A stretch of 20,835 nucleotides of DNA from JBFXAN01 sp050184225 (GTDB lineage: Bacteria; Chloroflexota; Dehalococcoidia; CAUJGQ01): positions 1-20,835 of the forward strand of contig JBFXAN010000113.1 of assembly GCA_050184225.1 (NCBI GenBank), given 5' to 3'. Numbering within the stretch: the stretch's first letter is position 1; every line of letters starts with the position of its first letter. Below are positions 1 to 7,664 of the stretch, in pieces. The notes beneath the pieces are model-generated. The model did no database searches. It was not told where the DNA came from and saw only the letters and a program-made list of their open reading frames with translations. A program made the position numbers and the translations under genes.

Positions 1-30
1 GCCCGTGGCGCCTGTTGGAACGCCACGGGC
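1..30 (-). terminator. Stem-loop terminator of the small Asn/Gln-rich gene
   Basis: A perfect 10-bp inverted repeat (GCCCGTGGCG / CGCCACGGGC) encloses a 10-nt loop. It lies 25 nt past the stop codon of the minus-strand gene at 56-211. Any U-tract for that strand would fall off the left edge, so intrinsic termination cannot be confirmed. Confidence 0.7.
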
Positions 31-55
31 CTTGTCCGTAGAGCGCGGGTCGCTA

Positions 56-211
56 CTACGCCTGGTTGATGGCAGCCTGGTTGGACTGGACCTGGACGAG
101 GGCCTGGTTGACGCCGAGCGAGCCGACGGCGATGTTCTGACCGACCGCGTTGTTCGTCTGGGTCAGGTTGGCAACGTTCACTTTGGTCAGGTTGAAGTAC
201 GGGAAGAACAT
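56..211 (-). CDS. Small Asn/Gln-rich protein, 51 aa, unknown function
   Basis: I read this short frame directly from the minus strand; it begins MFFPYFNLTK and ends AAINQA-stop. An almost ideal Shine-Dalgarno (AGAGGAGG, 218-225) sits 6 nt before the ATG and a perfect hairpin follows the stop, so this looks like a well-translated single-gene unit. The product has about nine Asn and eight Gln, only one charged side chain (Lys10), and no Cys or His. Small hydrophobic residues alternate with amides (AVGQNIAVGSLGVNQ), which could suit self-assembly or a beta-rich fold. The phrase TQTN followed by A-x-GSL faintly recalls RebB-type R-body proteins, but the protein is much shorter and I do not claim homology. 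Function unknown; the reality of the gene is well supported by its signals. Confidence 0.68.
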   Translation of the reverse strand: MFFPYFNLTKVNVANLTQTNNAVGQNIAVGSLGVNQALVQVQSNQAAINQA

Positions 212-450
212 GATGGGCCTCCTCTGGCTGTTGCTTGTGACATTGCGGCGGGATGGTGTCCCGTCCGTCGTGTCTTAAGGATGTCATCTGGTCCGGCGCA
301 GCGCTGTTCCCTGGGGGACACATCCAGAATCGCGTAGGGTACAAGAACGTCCCGTGTGAGCGACAATGGGTTCCTGGCCGCACGGCAGCGCGGCCGGAAT
401 GTCGACGACGCTGCCGCATGAAATAATGAAATATAGGAAGCGAGACGAGC

Positions 451-1152
451 GTGGTGTCATCACTCGAGGGAAAGACGGCGATCGTCACCGGCGGCGCCGG
501 CGCGCTCGGACGCGCGGTCGTTGCGTGCTTTGAAGAAGCAGGGGCCAATGTCGTCGTCGTGGACCGAGCGGCGGCGCTTGAATCCTGGCAAGCATCGGAA
601 CGGCGCCTGCCCCTTGCGGCCGATCTGCTCGACGAAGCGGACGTCGCACGGATGACGGCGGCGGCCCGCGGCCAGTTCGGCCGGATCGACGCGCTGATCT
701 GTCTGGCCGGCGGATTCTTCGTCGACACACCGATCACCGACACGCCACCATTACGCCTGCGCGAGCAGTTCGAATTGAACCTACTTTCGGTCTACACCTG
801 TGTCCACGCGCTCCTACCGGGAATGATTGCCGATGGCGGCGGCGCGATCGTCGGCGTCGGATCGCGCCCGGCCGTTCGCCCCGTGCCCGGCGCCGTCGCC
901 TATGCGGTCGCGAAGTTGGGAGTGATCAAGCTGATGGAATCGGTCGCGGAGGAATATCGCGAGCAGGGCATCCGCGCCAACGCCGTGATCCCGTCGATCA
1001 TCGACACGCCCGCCAACCGGCGCGCGATGCCGGACGCCGACTTCAGCCGATGGGTCCAGCCGGACCAGATCGCTGCCGTATTGCGCTTTCTGGCCGGCGA
1101 CGATGCCGCGATCATTTCCGGCGCTGCCATCCCGGTGTACGGCCGCGCTTGA
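451..1152 (+). CDS. SDR family NAD(P)-dependent oxidoreductase
   Basis: This 233-residue protein is a classical short-chain dehydrogenase/reductase, normally a cytosolic Rossmann-fold enzyme that oxidises or reduces an alcohol/carbonyl with NAD(P). The nucleotide-binding TGGAGALG motif is at residues 13-20 and an acidic residue (Asp38) ends strand beta2, which tends to favour NAD. The usual NNAG is replaced by CLAGG (84-88). The catalytic tetrad reads as Asn110, Ser138, Tyr151 and Lys155. Length is typical of the family. The start is GTG at 451, with AGGAAG about 10 nt upstream inside an AT-rich stretch (420-437) that may hold the promoter. The glycosylase gene follows 65 bp downstream on the same strand. 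The substrate cannot be inferred. Confidence 0.9.
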   Translation: MVSSLEGKTAIVTGGAGALGRAVVACFEEAGANVVVVDRAAALESWQASERRLPLAADLLDEADVARMTAAARGQFGRIDALICLAGGFFVDTPITDTPPLRLREQFELNLLSVYTCVHALLPGMIADGGGAIVGVGSRPAVRPVPGAVAYAVAKLGVIKLMESVAEEYREQGIRANAVIPSIIDTPANRRAMPDADFSRWVQPDQIAAVLRFLAGDDAAIISGAAIPVYGRA

Positions 1153-1217
1153 TCGGCACGTCACGGAGACAGCGTCGGGTTCGCCGTACCATGCGATCGT
1201 GGGCGAAGGATGAGGCT

Positions 1218-1820
1218 GTGGTAGAAACGGTGGAAACTCCGACGGGCGGCACAACAAACAGCATTCCGCGCTGCTCGTGGGCACGCAGTGATCTCGAAGT
1301 CCGCTACCACGATGAGGAGTGGGGCGTACCCATTCACGACGACCGGACGCTCTTCGAGTTCCTCGTGTTGGAGGGGGCGCAAGCGGGCCTGAGCTGGGAG
1401 ACGATTCTGAGGAAACGCGACAACTACCGGGCGGCGTTCGATACCTTCGACCCGGCGACGATTGCCGCTTACGACGACGACAAGGTGGCCGCATTGCTCG
1501 CCGATCCGGGCATCGTCCGCAACCGGCTCAAGGTCGCCGCCGCTGTCCGGAATGCGCAGTCCGTGCTCGCCATCCAGGCGCAGTTCGGCACGCTCGACGC
1601 GTACATCTGGCAGTTCGTAGGCGGCCAAACCCTCCAGAATGCCCGGCAGTCGCTCGCCGATATCCCGGCGCGCACGCCGGAGTCGGATGCGATGAGCAAG
1701 GACTTGAAGCGGCGCGGCCTCTCCTTTGTCGGTTCGACAATCTGCTACGCCTTTATGCAGGCGACCGGCATGGTGAACGATCACACCGTTGACTGCTATC
1801 GCTATGCCCAACTCCGCTAA
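1218..1820 (+). CDS. tag: DNA-3-methyladenine glycosylase I
   Basis: The product is a TAG-family base-excision-repair enzyme that removes 3-methyladenine from alkylated DNA. Conserved blocks are RCSW near the N-terminus, YHDEEWG, LEGAQAGLSWETIL, and RRGLSFVGSTICYAFMQA followed by NDHTVDC. With the start chosen here the protein is 200 aa. The four ligands of the family's zinc snap fall at Cys19, His31, His189 and Cys193, and the active-site Glu of LEGxQAGLSW is Glu52. I chose GTG at 1218 because AAGGA lies 7 nt upstream (1206-1210). An in-frame ATG at 1191 would add nine residues but has no Shine-Dalgarno. The N-terminus is about 15 residues longer than E. coli Tag. It may be co-transcribed with the SDR upstream and converges with the kinase gene 59 bp downstream. 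Confidence 0.93.
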   Translation: MVETVETPTGGTTNSIPRCSWARSDLEVRYHDEEWGVPIHDDRTLFEFLVLEGAQAGLSWETILRKRDNYRAAFDTFDPATIAAYDDDKVAALLADPGIVRNRLKVAAAVRNAQSVLAIQAQFGTLDAYIWQFVGGQTLQNARQSLADIPARTPESDAMSKDLKRRGLSFVGSTICYAFMQATGMVNDHTVDCYRYAQLR

Positions 1821-1879
1821 GCAGGGATCCTGCCCGGCGATCTCAACCTGCTGTTACCGCGTCGAAGTGGTCGCGATCC

Positions 1880-4702
1880 TCATGGCGCGGGTACTGTGGC
1901 ACGGATAGAGGCGCCTTGTCCTGGAGCGCTGGTGATGATGGTTGTTCCGCCAACGACTGCCATCCGCTCTCGCATTGAGTGAAGGCCGAGATGCCCGGCG
2001 AAATCCTGGCTGGGGTCAAAGCCGACACCATCATCTCTGACCTCCACAGAGACGGAGGTAGAGGTGTTGGAGAGAATCAAGTCGATACGGCTGGCGCGGG
2101 CATGTTTGACGGCGTTGTGCATGGCCTCCTGAGCGATGCGATAGAGTGCCTCCTTGGTCGCGAGCGGCACATCCGGCTCTTCGCAAAACACGGACTCCAC
2201 GGTCACTTCATGACGGGCACGGGTCGCTGCCGCGTGTCGCGTCAACGCCGCCACCAGTCCATCCTTCTCCAGCGCTTCCGGGCGCAGCTCGAAGATCAGC
2301 GACCGCATCTCTGTGAGCGCCACGTCCGCCAGCGACAGGACGTAGTCGATCGACTCACCCACGCGCGAGGGATCCAGATCGAGCCGGCGACGGGCAGCGC
2401 CCGCGCCAAGCGCGATGCCGAACAGCGCCTGGGAGACGGAGTCGTGCAACTCCCGCGCCAGCCGCTGCCGCTCTTCGAGTGCAGCCTTCCCCTGTGTCTC
2501 GGCGAACAGTCGCGCGTTTTCGACCGCCACCGTCACCTGATTGGCGAAGGCCAGCGCCAACTCGGCGTGATGCGGTGTGAAGTAGTTCGGCACGTCCTGC
2601 GAGGCACTGAGCATACCGATCACCCGGTCGCCGAGCGCCAGGGGGACAGCCATCCACGAGCGAATATCGCGGTGGGTTGGCCCATCCATCGTTGCCGCAT
2701 TCAACGCGCGGTACTCCACCGCCGCCGGCTCATCACCGCGCACATCTGCGATGATCGCCGGCTCTCCTCGGCTGATCGCCTCCCAGATCGGGCCGAAACG
2801 AAGCAGGGGGAACCGCAGTCCACGGTCGGAGGATCGCTCTGGGGTGACAGCGCGTGAGGCGACGATCAGCAGTTCCTCACCATCGATCGTGCCCAGCGTG
2901 GCGCCGCGATAGTCCACGACGGTCTTCAGTTGCTCCAGGATCAGGTCGAGCAATGGTCCCAGCTCCAGCGTCGAGGTCACCGCGTGCGAGACCTCCAGCA
3001 ACGTCGTCAGCTCCCGCGCCCGCTGCTCCACCTGGGCGTACAGCCGCGCGTTCTCGATCGCCGCCGCGGCTTGGGTCGCGATACCGGTGGCCAGCTCTGC
3101 GTGGTGCGGCGTGTAGTAGTGCGGCGTATCGTGCGTGATCGCGATCGCGCCGATCGCTTCGTCTTTGTGGATGAGCGGCACACTCAGCCAGGAGCGGACA
3201 TGGTAGGTGGCCGCCGGCGGCAAGTCGCCCTCGCGTTCCTGCCGATAGGCTCGGGCAAAGGGCGTGTCGTCGAAGATGTCGTCGATGATCACCGGTTCTC
3301 GCCGTGCGCTCGCCTGCCAGAAAAGCGAGCGCCGATCGATGTTGATGCTACGCTTCAGCGCCACCTCGGTGGGAACCGGTCCGCGATAGGCAAGCGGACG
3401 GACTTTGTCTCCGTCGACGACCAGGATCGCGCAACTGGTGTAGTTCGCGACCATATAGAGTTGGTCGCAGAGCACGTCGAGGAGGGACTCAAGCTCCAAC
3501 GTGGAGGTCAGGTTCTGTGAGGCTCCCAACAGTGCGGCCAGTTCGTGCGCCCGCTGCTCCGTTTGGTCGTAGAGGCGGGCATTCTCCAGTGCGGCGGCGA
3601 TGTGGGTGGCGATCGCCATCGCCAGGCCGGCGTGTCGCTCCGTGAAGACGCCTCTTACCTGGCTGGACATCGTGAGGAGGCCGACGAGGCGGTCGCGGTT
3701 GACGAGCGGGATAATCATAAAGGCGCGGACGTCGCGCATCGCCCGCGAGTCGTAGTACGCGCCGACGGTGCGGCGGAAGGCATGGGCGGCGGTGCTGTCG
3801 TCGCGGACGTCCGCGATGATCACGGGCTCGTGCCGGTAGAGCGGCTCCCACAGCCCGGAGTTGTCGCGCATGGGCAGGCGCACGCCGATCATCTCCGGCC
3901 GCCGTTCCGCAGAACTGGCACCGCGCGCCTCGAGGAAGCGGAACTCGTCGCCGTCCACGACGCCGATCGAGGCGCCGGCGTAGTCCACTACCAGCTCGAG
4001 CGTGTCCAGAATGTTGTTGAGCAGCGGCTCCAGCTCCAGCGTCGAAGCGGCGCTACGAGCAACCCCTAGCAGCGTAGCGAGCTCCTGCGCCGCGCGCCGC
4101 TCGCGCTCGTAGAGGCGGGCATTGTCGATCGCCACGGCGGCATGTCCGGCGAAAGCCATCGCCAGCTCGATATCGTGTCCGTTGAAGCTGTCCGGCTCGT
4201 CCCGCGTCAGCGCGAGGAAGCCAAATACCTGCCCGCGGGAGGACAATGGCACACCCAGCCACGACCGCACCAGGGAGCCCGCCGCGCCACTACGCACGGC
4301 CCGCCAGGTCCTGGCGAACAGGTCGTCGCCGCGTACGTCCCTGATGACGACCGGCTCACCGCGGTGCGCCGCCTGCCAGATCGGGAGCGCCCGCGCCAGG
4401 GGCACGGTATAGCCGAGCTCGGATCGGACGGCAACGGTCTCCCTGGTGTTGCGGGATGCCACCGTCTCCAGCATGTCGTCGCGGACCACGATGATCGAGG
4501 CGCCGCGATAGTCAATCACCCCCAGCAACCGGTCGAGGATCAGGTCGAGCAGAGGCTCCAACGCAAGGGTTGAACTGAGGCTGCGAGAGACTTCCAAGAG
4601 CGCGGTCAGTTCGCGAGTTCGCTCCTCCACGCGCCGCTCCAATTGCTGTTCCGCGCGAAGCCGGCCGTTGGGGGTACCTCCTGATCTTCGGGCGTCAGTC
4701 AT
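1880..4702 (-). CDS. Sensor histidine kinase with four tandem GAF domains (NarL class)
   Basis: This 940-residue soluble kinase autophosphorylates on His and should pass the phosphate to the response regulator encoded just upstream. No membrane segment or signal peptide is seen, so it probably senses a cytoplasmic or diffusible ligand. After an N-terminal coiled coil come four GAF modules at roughly residues 38-195, 220-380, 400-557 and 575-735. Each is introduced by a similar helical linker (REL-x-x-LLEVS, STLELxPLLD) and closed by an ENARLY-like motif. The HisKA_3 box ARELHDSVSQ places the phosphoacceptor at His753; the HATPase domain has HNAVKHA (Asn863) and DDGVGF (890-895). ATG at 4702 has GGAG 8 nt upstream. 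A TTG at 4747, overlapping the regulator's stop as TTGA, would add 15 residues and has GAGG nearby. The repeated GAFs look like internal duplications. Confidence 0.93.
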   Translation of the reverse strand: MTDARRSGGTPNGRLRAEQQLERRVEERTRELTALLEVSRSLSSTLALEPLLDLILDRLLGVIDYRGASIIVVRDDMLETVASRNTRETVAVRSELGYTVPLARALPIWQAAHRGEPVVIRDVRGDDLFARTWRAVRSGAAGSLVRSWLGVPLSSRGQVFGFLALTRDEPDSFNGHDIELAMAFAGHAAVAIDNARLYERERRAAQELATLLGVARSAASTLELEPLLNNILDTLELVVDYAGASIGVVDGDEFRFLEARGASSAERRPEMIGVRLPMRDNSGLWEPLYRHEPVIIADVRDDSTAAHAFRRTVGAYYDSRAMRDVRAFMIIPLVNRDRLVGLLTMSSQVRGVFTERHAGLAMAIATHIAAALENARLYDQTEQRAHELAALLGASQNLTSTLELESLLDVLCDQLYMVANYTSCAILVVDGDKVRPLAYRGPVPTEVALKRSINIDRRSLFWQASARREPVIIDDIFDDTPFARAYRQEREGDLPPAATYHVRSWLSVPLIHKDEAIGAIAITHDTPHYYTPHHAELATGIATQAAAAIENARLYAQVEQRARELTTLLEVSHAVTSTLELGPLLDLILEQLKTVVDYRGATLGTIDGEELLIVASRAVTPERSSDRGLRFPLLRFGPIWEAISRGEPAIIADVRGDEPAAVEYRALNAATMDGPTHRDIRSWMAVPLALGDRVIGMLSASQDVPNYFTPHHAELALAFANQVTVAVENARLFAETQGKAALEERQRLARELHDSVSQALFGIALGAGAARRRLDLDPSRVGESIDYVLSLADVALTEMRSLIFELRPEALEKDGLVAALTRHAAATRARHEVTVESVFCEEPDVPLATKEALYRIAQEAMHNAVKHARASRIDLILSNTSTSVSVEVRDDGVGFDPSQDFAGHLGLHSMRERMAVVGGTTIITSAPGQGASIRATVPAP

Positions 4703-4743
4703 GAGCGTTGCTCCAGCGCAGACTCCCCGCGCACTTCGGCCCG

Positions 4744-5376
4744 TCAATCAAGCCTCGCCAGGCCGATCTGGGCCGCGTAGAGCGCCGCCTGGGTGCGACT
4801 CTGCACCCCGAGCTTGGCGAGGATGCTGCTGACGTGGGTGCGCACCGTGTTCTCGCCGATGGCCAGGTCCGCCGCTATCTGCTTGTTCGCCTTCCCCTCG
4901 GTGAGAAGTCGCAGCACGTCGGTCTCACGCGCCGTCAATGTCTCCGGACTGTCCGGCCCGCGCACCTCGCGCAACAGCCGCGCCGCTGCCCCGGGTGAAA
5001 GCTGTACCTGACCCGCTGCGGCCGCCTTGATCGCCCGACACAACTCTTCAGAGCGCGTGTCTTTGAGCAGATAGCCGATCGCACCGGCTTTGACGGCACC
5101 GACGACCGACGCATCTTCGAGGACGCTCGTCAGTGCGATCACTTCGGTGTCGGGCAACTCGCCTCGGATGATGCCGGTGGCGGTGATGCCGTCCATCTTC
5201 GGCATCAGCAGGTCCATCAGCACCACGTCCGGCTTCAACGATCGCGCCTCGTCAACCGCCTCGGCCCCATCCCGCGCCTCACCGACGATCCTGAGGTCGG
5301 GGTCGTCCTCAAGGAACATGCGCAATCCCCGGCGCACCACGCTATGGTCATCGACGATCAGGACATTGATGATCAT
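4744..5376 (-). CDS. NarL/FixJ-family response regulator (receiver + LuxR HTH)
   Basis: This 210-aa two-domain transcription factor is the likely partner of the four-GAF kinase encoded immediately downstream on the same strand. The receiver (about 1-120) has the acidic pair Asp9/Asp10, phosphoacceptor Asp55 in VVLMDLLMPKMDG, switch residues in ALTS, and Lys105 in LLKD. The LuxR-type helix-turn-helix (about 146-205) reads LTARETDVLRLLTEG then NKQIAADLAIGENTVRTHVS. The ATG at 5376 is preceded by AGGGG, and the receiver starts directly after it; the open frame continues upstream to 5940 without matching any domain. A candidate extended -10 promoter lies about 50 bp upstream. The target genes are unknown; the divergent receiver/lipoprotein pair is a natural candidate. 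Confidence 0.93.
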   Translation of the reverse strand: MIINVLIVDDHSVVRRGLRMFLEDDPDLRIVGEARDGAEAVDEARSLKPDVVLMDLLMPKMDGITATGIIRGELPDTEVIALTSVLEDASVVGAVKAGAIGYLLKDTRSEELCRAIKAAAAGQVQLSPGAAARLLREVRGPDSPETLTARETDVLRLLTEGKANKQIAADLAIGENTVRTHVSSILAKLGVQSRTQAALYAAQIGLARLD

Positions 5377-5427
5377 GACGACCCCTACCCCGCATCGGAA
5401 GACTTCGCCGTTGCCAACGACCGCTGA

Positions 5428-5436
5428 ACTATACCA
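5428..5436 (-). promoter_or_regulatory. Candidate extended -10 promoter for the RR-kinase operon
   Basis: On the minus strand this reads TGGTATAGT, an extended -10 (TGn plus TATAGT, 5 of 6 matches to TATAAT). Transcription would start near 5421, leaving a leader of about 45 nt before the response-regulator ATG at 5376. No good -35 hexamer is seen, which extended -10 promoters tolerate. Confidence 0.4.
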
Positions 5437-5462
5437 CCAGTCGACGAGCGCATGGGTGGCCC

Positions 5463-5480
5463 GCGACCGCACGCGGTCGC
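5463..5480. repeat. Inverted repeat in the divergent intergenic region
   Basis: GCGACCG and CGGTCGC form a 7-bp perfect stem with a 4-nt loop (CACG), followed on the plus strand by TTTGCTGTT. It lies between the divergent regulator gene and the receiver-only gene, upstream of the candidate minus-strand promoter. It could be an operator or a small hairpin; the sequence does not decide. Confidence 0.3.
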
Positions 5481-5620
5481 TTTGCTGTTCCCCTTCGCGC
5501 GCCCGCACGAAGCGCTCGCACTCATCCATTGGGACGGGGTAGATCACCGGCGAAATGCCCTGCACTGAACCGGCCTTGCATAAGAGCCGGGGCGAGCCGC
5601 CGAAACCTATCGTTGCGATC

Positions 5621-6040
5621 ATGATGAATCGCATTCGACTGCTGGTAGTGGACGACGAGACGCGGGTGCGCCGAGGGCTGGCTATGCGCCTGGAGCATGA
5701 GCCCGACCTTGTGATCGTCGGCGAAGCAGCCGACGGCTCTGCCGCGCTCCGACTCGCGCGAGAACTGCTTCCCGACGTCGTCGTCATTGACCTGCTCATG
5801 TCGGGCATGAGTGGCATCCAAGCCATTCGCATCCTCCGTGCCGCAGTACCGACGATCGGCATCCTCGCATTCAGCATCCGCGATGACCTCACCACCCGAC
5901 GTGAAGCGTCGTTGGCAGGCGCAACAACCTTCGTGGCCAAGCAAGAAGGTCCAGAACCACTGCTGGCCGCAATCCGCCGGATCGCGGCGCGCCGGCACCT
6001 TCACGATTTCGCCGGGGATGAGGACACAGAGGTCGGATAG
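5621..6040 (+). CDS. Stand-alone receiver-domain (CheY-like) response regulator
   Basis: This 139-residue protein is a single receiver domain with no output domain. Visible are the acidic pair Asp11/Asp12, phosphoacceptor Asp57 (VVVIDLLM), switch Ser85 in AFS, and Lys108 in VAKQE, so it should be phosphorylatable. The N-terminal half closely parallels the neighbouring NarL-type receiver (VRRGL, EPDLVIVGEA, PDVV, DLLM), which suggests duplication followed by loss of the HTH. The usual Pro after the phospho-Asp loop is missing (LMSGMSG). ATG at 5621 (or 5624) matches the receiver start; no convincing Shine-Dalgarno is visible. It is transcribed away from the kinase operon and toward the DUF3105 lipoprotein gene, 64 bp downstream. 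It may act as a phosphate sink or protein-interaction regulator for the four-GAF kinase; that role is inference. Confidence 0.85.
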   Translation: MMNRIRLLVVDDETRVRRGLAMRLEHEPDLVIVGEAADGSAALRLARELLPDVVVIDLLMSGMSGIQAIRILRAAVPTIGILAFSIRDDLTTRREASLAGATTFVAKQEGPEPLLAAIRRIAARRHLHDFAGDEDTEVG

Positions 6041-6104
6041 TCCTGTCCAACCATGGCTTCCGTCGTGGCCTCGCGGCCGCGCCGGAATGAAAGGAGTGTC
6101 ATTC

Positions 6105-6626
6105 ATGCGCCGGATACTGAAGATTACCGCCCTCGCCGTGGGAATTGTCGCCGTCGTGGCATTGACTGCCTGTACGGCCGCGCTCCAGTTCGGGTCGGTC
6201 GGCAATCATACCCTGCGCTCCGTCGACTCGGACGAGGCGCCGCCGACCGGCGGCCTCCACGCACCGGTCTGGCAAAAGTGCGGCTTCTACGACACACCGG
6301 TACCGACTGAGCGTGCCGTCCACTCCATCGAGCACGGCGCCGTCTGGATCACGTATCGCCCCGACCTGCCGGGCGAGCAGGTAGACACGCTCCGTGAGCT
6401 GGCGCAGGCCGAAGCGCATGTCCTCGTCACTCCGTACCCGTCCTTGGCCGCGCCGGTGATGGCGACGGTCTGGGGACATCAGGAGCGGTTGGAATCGGCC
6501 GACCGATCGCGGCTCCAGCAGTTCATTGAAGACTTCCGCAACAATCCGCTGGCGCCCGAACGGGCCGGTCCCTGTGACGGTCCAAACCTGTTCTTCTCCG
6601 GCAGCGCCGGCAGACCGCACCGCTAA
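6105..6626 (+). CDS. DUF3105 family lipoprotein
   Basis: The product is 173 aa with a basic N-terminus, a hydrophobic segment and a lipobox LTAC ending at Cys23, so it is predicted to be lipid-anchored on the outer face of the membrane. The mature part has the DUF3105 hallmark: paired cysteines around KCGFYD, HSIEHGAVWITYRPDLP, then VTPYPSL and a C-terminal GPCDGPN. The family has no established biochemical role that I can name. The start at 6105 is well supported by AAGGAG (6091-6096 core) 8 nt upstream. It follows the receiver-only gene in the same direction and probably shares its transcript. Family assignment is firm; function is unknown. Confidence 0.85.
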   Translation: MRRILKITALAVGIVAVVALTACTAALQFGSVGNHTLRSVDSDEAPPTGGLHAPVWQKCGFYDTPVPTERAVHSIEHGAVWITYRPDLPGEQVDTLRELAQAEAHVLVTPYPSLAAPVMATVWGHQERLESADRSRLQQFIEDFRNNPLAPERAGPCDGPNLFFSGSAGRPHR

Positions 6627-6738
6627 AGCGGGACCGCGGTCCGCCCGCCGCCCGCGTATCTCCATGAGGAGGCCAACCATCGCCACACTGCCTACCACTC
6701 GACGTTTGATGAGAGGACCGTGAAGGGTTCTCACCTCC

Positions 6739-6755
6739 AGCACGAGGCTCGTGCT
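6739..6755. promoter_or_regulatory. 17-bp palindrome upstream of the ABC transporter operon (candidate operator)
   Basis: AGCACGAG-G-CTCGTGCT is a perfect 8+1+8 palindrome, 45 bp before the ATPase start codon. Its size and symmetry fit a site for a dimeric repressor; it could also form an RNA hairpin in the leader. A looser GTGA-N7-TCAC symmetry sits just upstream (6720-6734). The regulator is unknown. Confidence 0.35.
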
Positions 6756-6800
6756 CACCGATGCTCCGGCATCGCCCCAGCAACCTGAAGGAGCAGACCC

Positions 6801-7577
6801 ATGGTCTTCGGACGGAACAGCAACAAGAACGGCGCCAACGGTCACACCGCCGGCGCGGACTACATCATCGAGGCTCAGGAGGCGATCAAGACCTACCACA
6901 CCGGCACCGACACGGTGACAGCACTCGATGGCATCGACTTCGCCGTGCGTCGGGGCGAGATGGTCGCCGTGATGGGACCGTCGGGTTGTGGCAAAACCAC
7001 CCTGCTCAACTGCCTCTCCGGTCTGGACCGGATCGACGCGGGCCGCATCTGGCTGGAAGGCGATGACCTCGCCAAACTCTCCGACCGGCAGCGCACGTTT
7101 GCCCGGGCGCGGCGGATGGGCTTCGTCTTCCAGGTCTACAACCTGCTGCCGGTGCTCTCCGCCGTGGAGAACGTCGAGTTGCCGCTGCTCGTCTCCGGCG
7201 TCGCGCCCAAGGACGCCCGCCGGCGGGCGGAGGCGGCGCTGGAGACGGTCGACCTCGCCCGTTGGGCACGGCATAGACCGGCGGAACTCTCCGGCGGCCA
7301 GCGCCAGCGTGTCACGATCGCGCGGGCGCTCGTCAATGACCCGGCGATCGTCTGGGCAGACGAACCAACGGGCGCGCTCGATTCCCAGACGGCCAACGAG
7401 ATCATGACCCTGATGCAAGATCTCAACCGGCGCGACAACCTCACCTTCGTGATCGTCACCCACGACCCCGGCATCGGCGACCGCTGCGACCGGATCGTCC
7501 GGATGCGCGACGGCCGCATCGTGGGCGAGGTCGGCCACGACGCGATCGCCGAGGCGGAAGCGGTGGCGACGCACTAA
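6801..7577 (+). CDS. ABC transporter ATP-binding protein (LolD/MacB type)
   Basis: This 258-aa ATPase powers the FtsX-like permease encoded next. It has Walker A GPSGCGKTT (59-67), Q-loop Gln111 (FVFQVYNLLP), signature LSGGQRQR (163-170), Walker B IVWADEP (183-189) and switch His221. ENVELPLL after the Q-loop is typical of the lipoprotein/macrolide-exporter (MacB/LolD) branch, whose members drive mechanotransmission or substrate extrusion rather than classical import. About 20 polar residues precede the conserved domain. ATG at 6801 has AAGGAG (6788-6793) 7 nt upstream. A 174-bp gap with a 17-bp palindrome precedes it, so this probably begins a new transcript. The substrate cannot be told from sequence. 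Confidence 0.94.
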   Translation: MVFGRNSNKNGANGHTAGADYIIEAQEAIKTYHTGTDTVTALDGIDFAVRRGEMVAVMGPSGCGKTTLLNCLSGLDRIDAGRIWLEGDDLAKLSDRQRTFARARRMGFVFQVYNLLPVLSAVENVELPLLVSGVAPKDARRRAEAALETVDLARWARHRPAELSGGQRQRVTIARALVNDPAIVWADEPTGALDSQTANEIMTLMQDLNRRDNLTFVIVTHDPGIGDRCDRIVRMRDGRIVGEVGHDAIAEAEAVATH

Positions 7578-7664
7578 CGCGAGACACCCGATCGAGCGCG
7601 CTCGTCGCGCCAAGACGCCATGACACTCGAACCGGGTGCCGTGGCCGAAGAGGATGAATCCCCA

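Noticed and set aside
5..337. 110-codon plus-strand open frame at the left edge
   Set aside because: It is antisense to the 51-aa gene and its Shine-Dalgarno, starts inside the terminator hairpin, and has no family features.
1821..1833. GCAGG-GAT-CCTGC hairpin after the glycosylase gene
   Set aside because: A 5-bp stem with no T-tract is too weak to call a terminator.
4744..5940. 398-aa version of the response regulator
   Set aside because: The extra 188 residues upstream of Met at 5376 match no domain and overlap the divergent receiver gene; the Shine-Dalgarno and receiver start support 5376.
6631..6642. GGACCGCGGTCC palindrome after the DUF3105 gene
   Set aside because: It is a 12-bp palindrome without a loop or T-tract, so it is not a convincing terminator; it might be an operator, but nothing else supports that.
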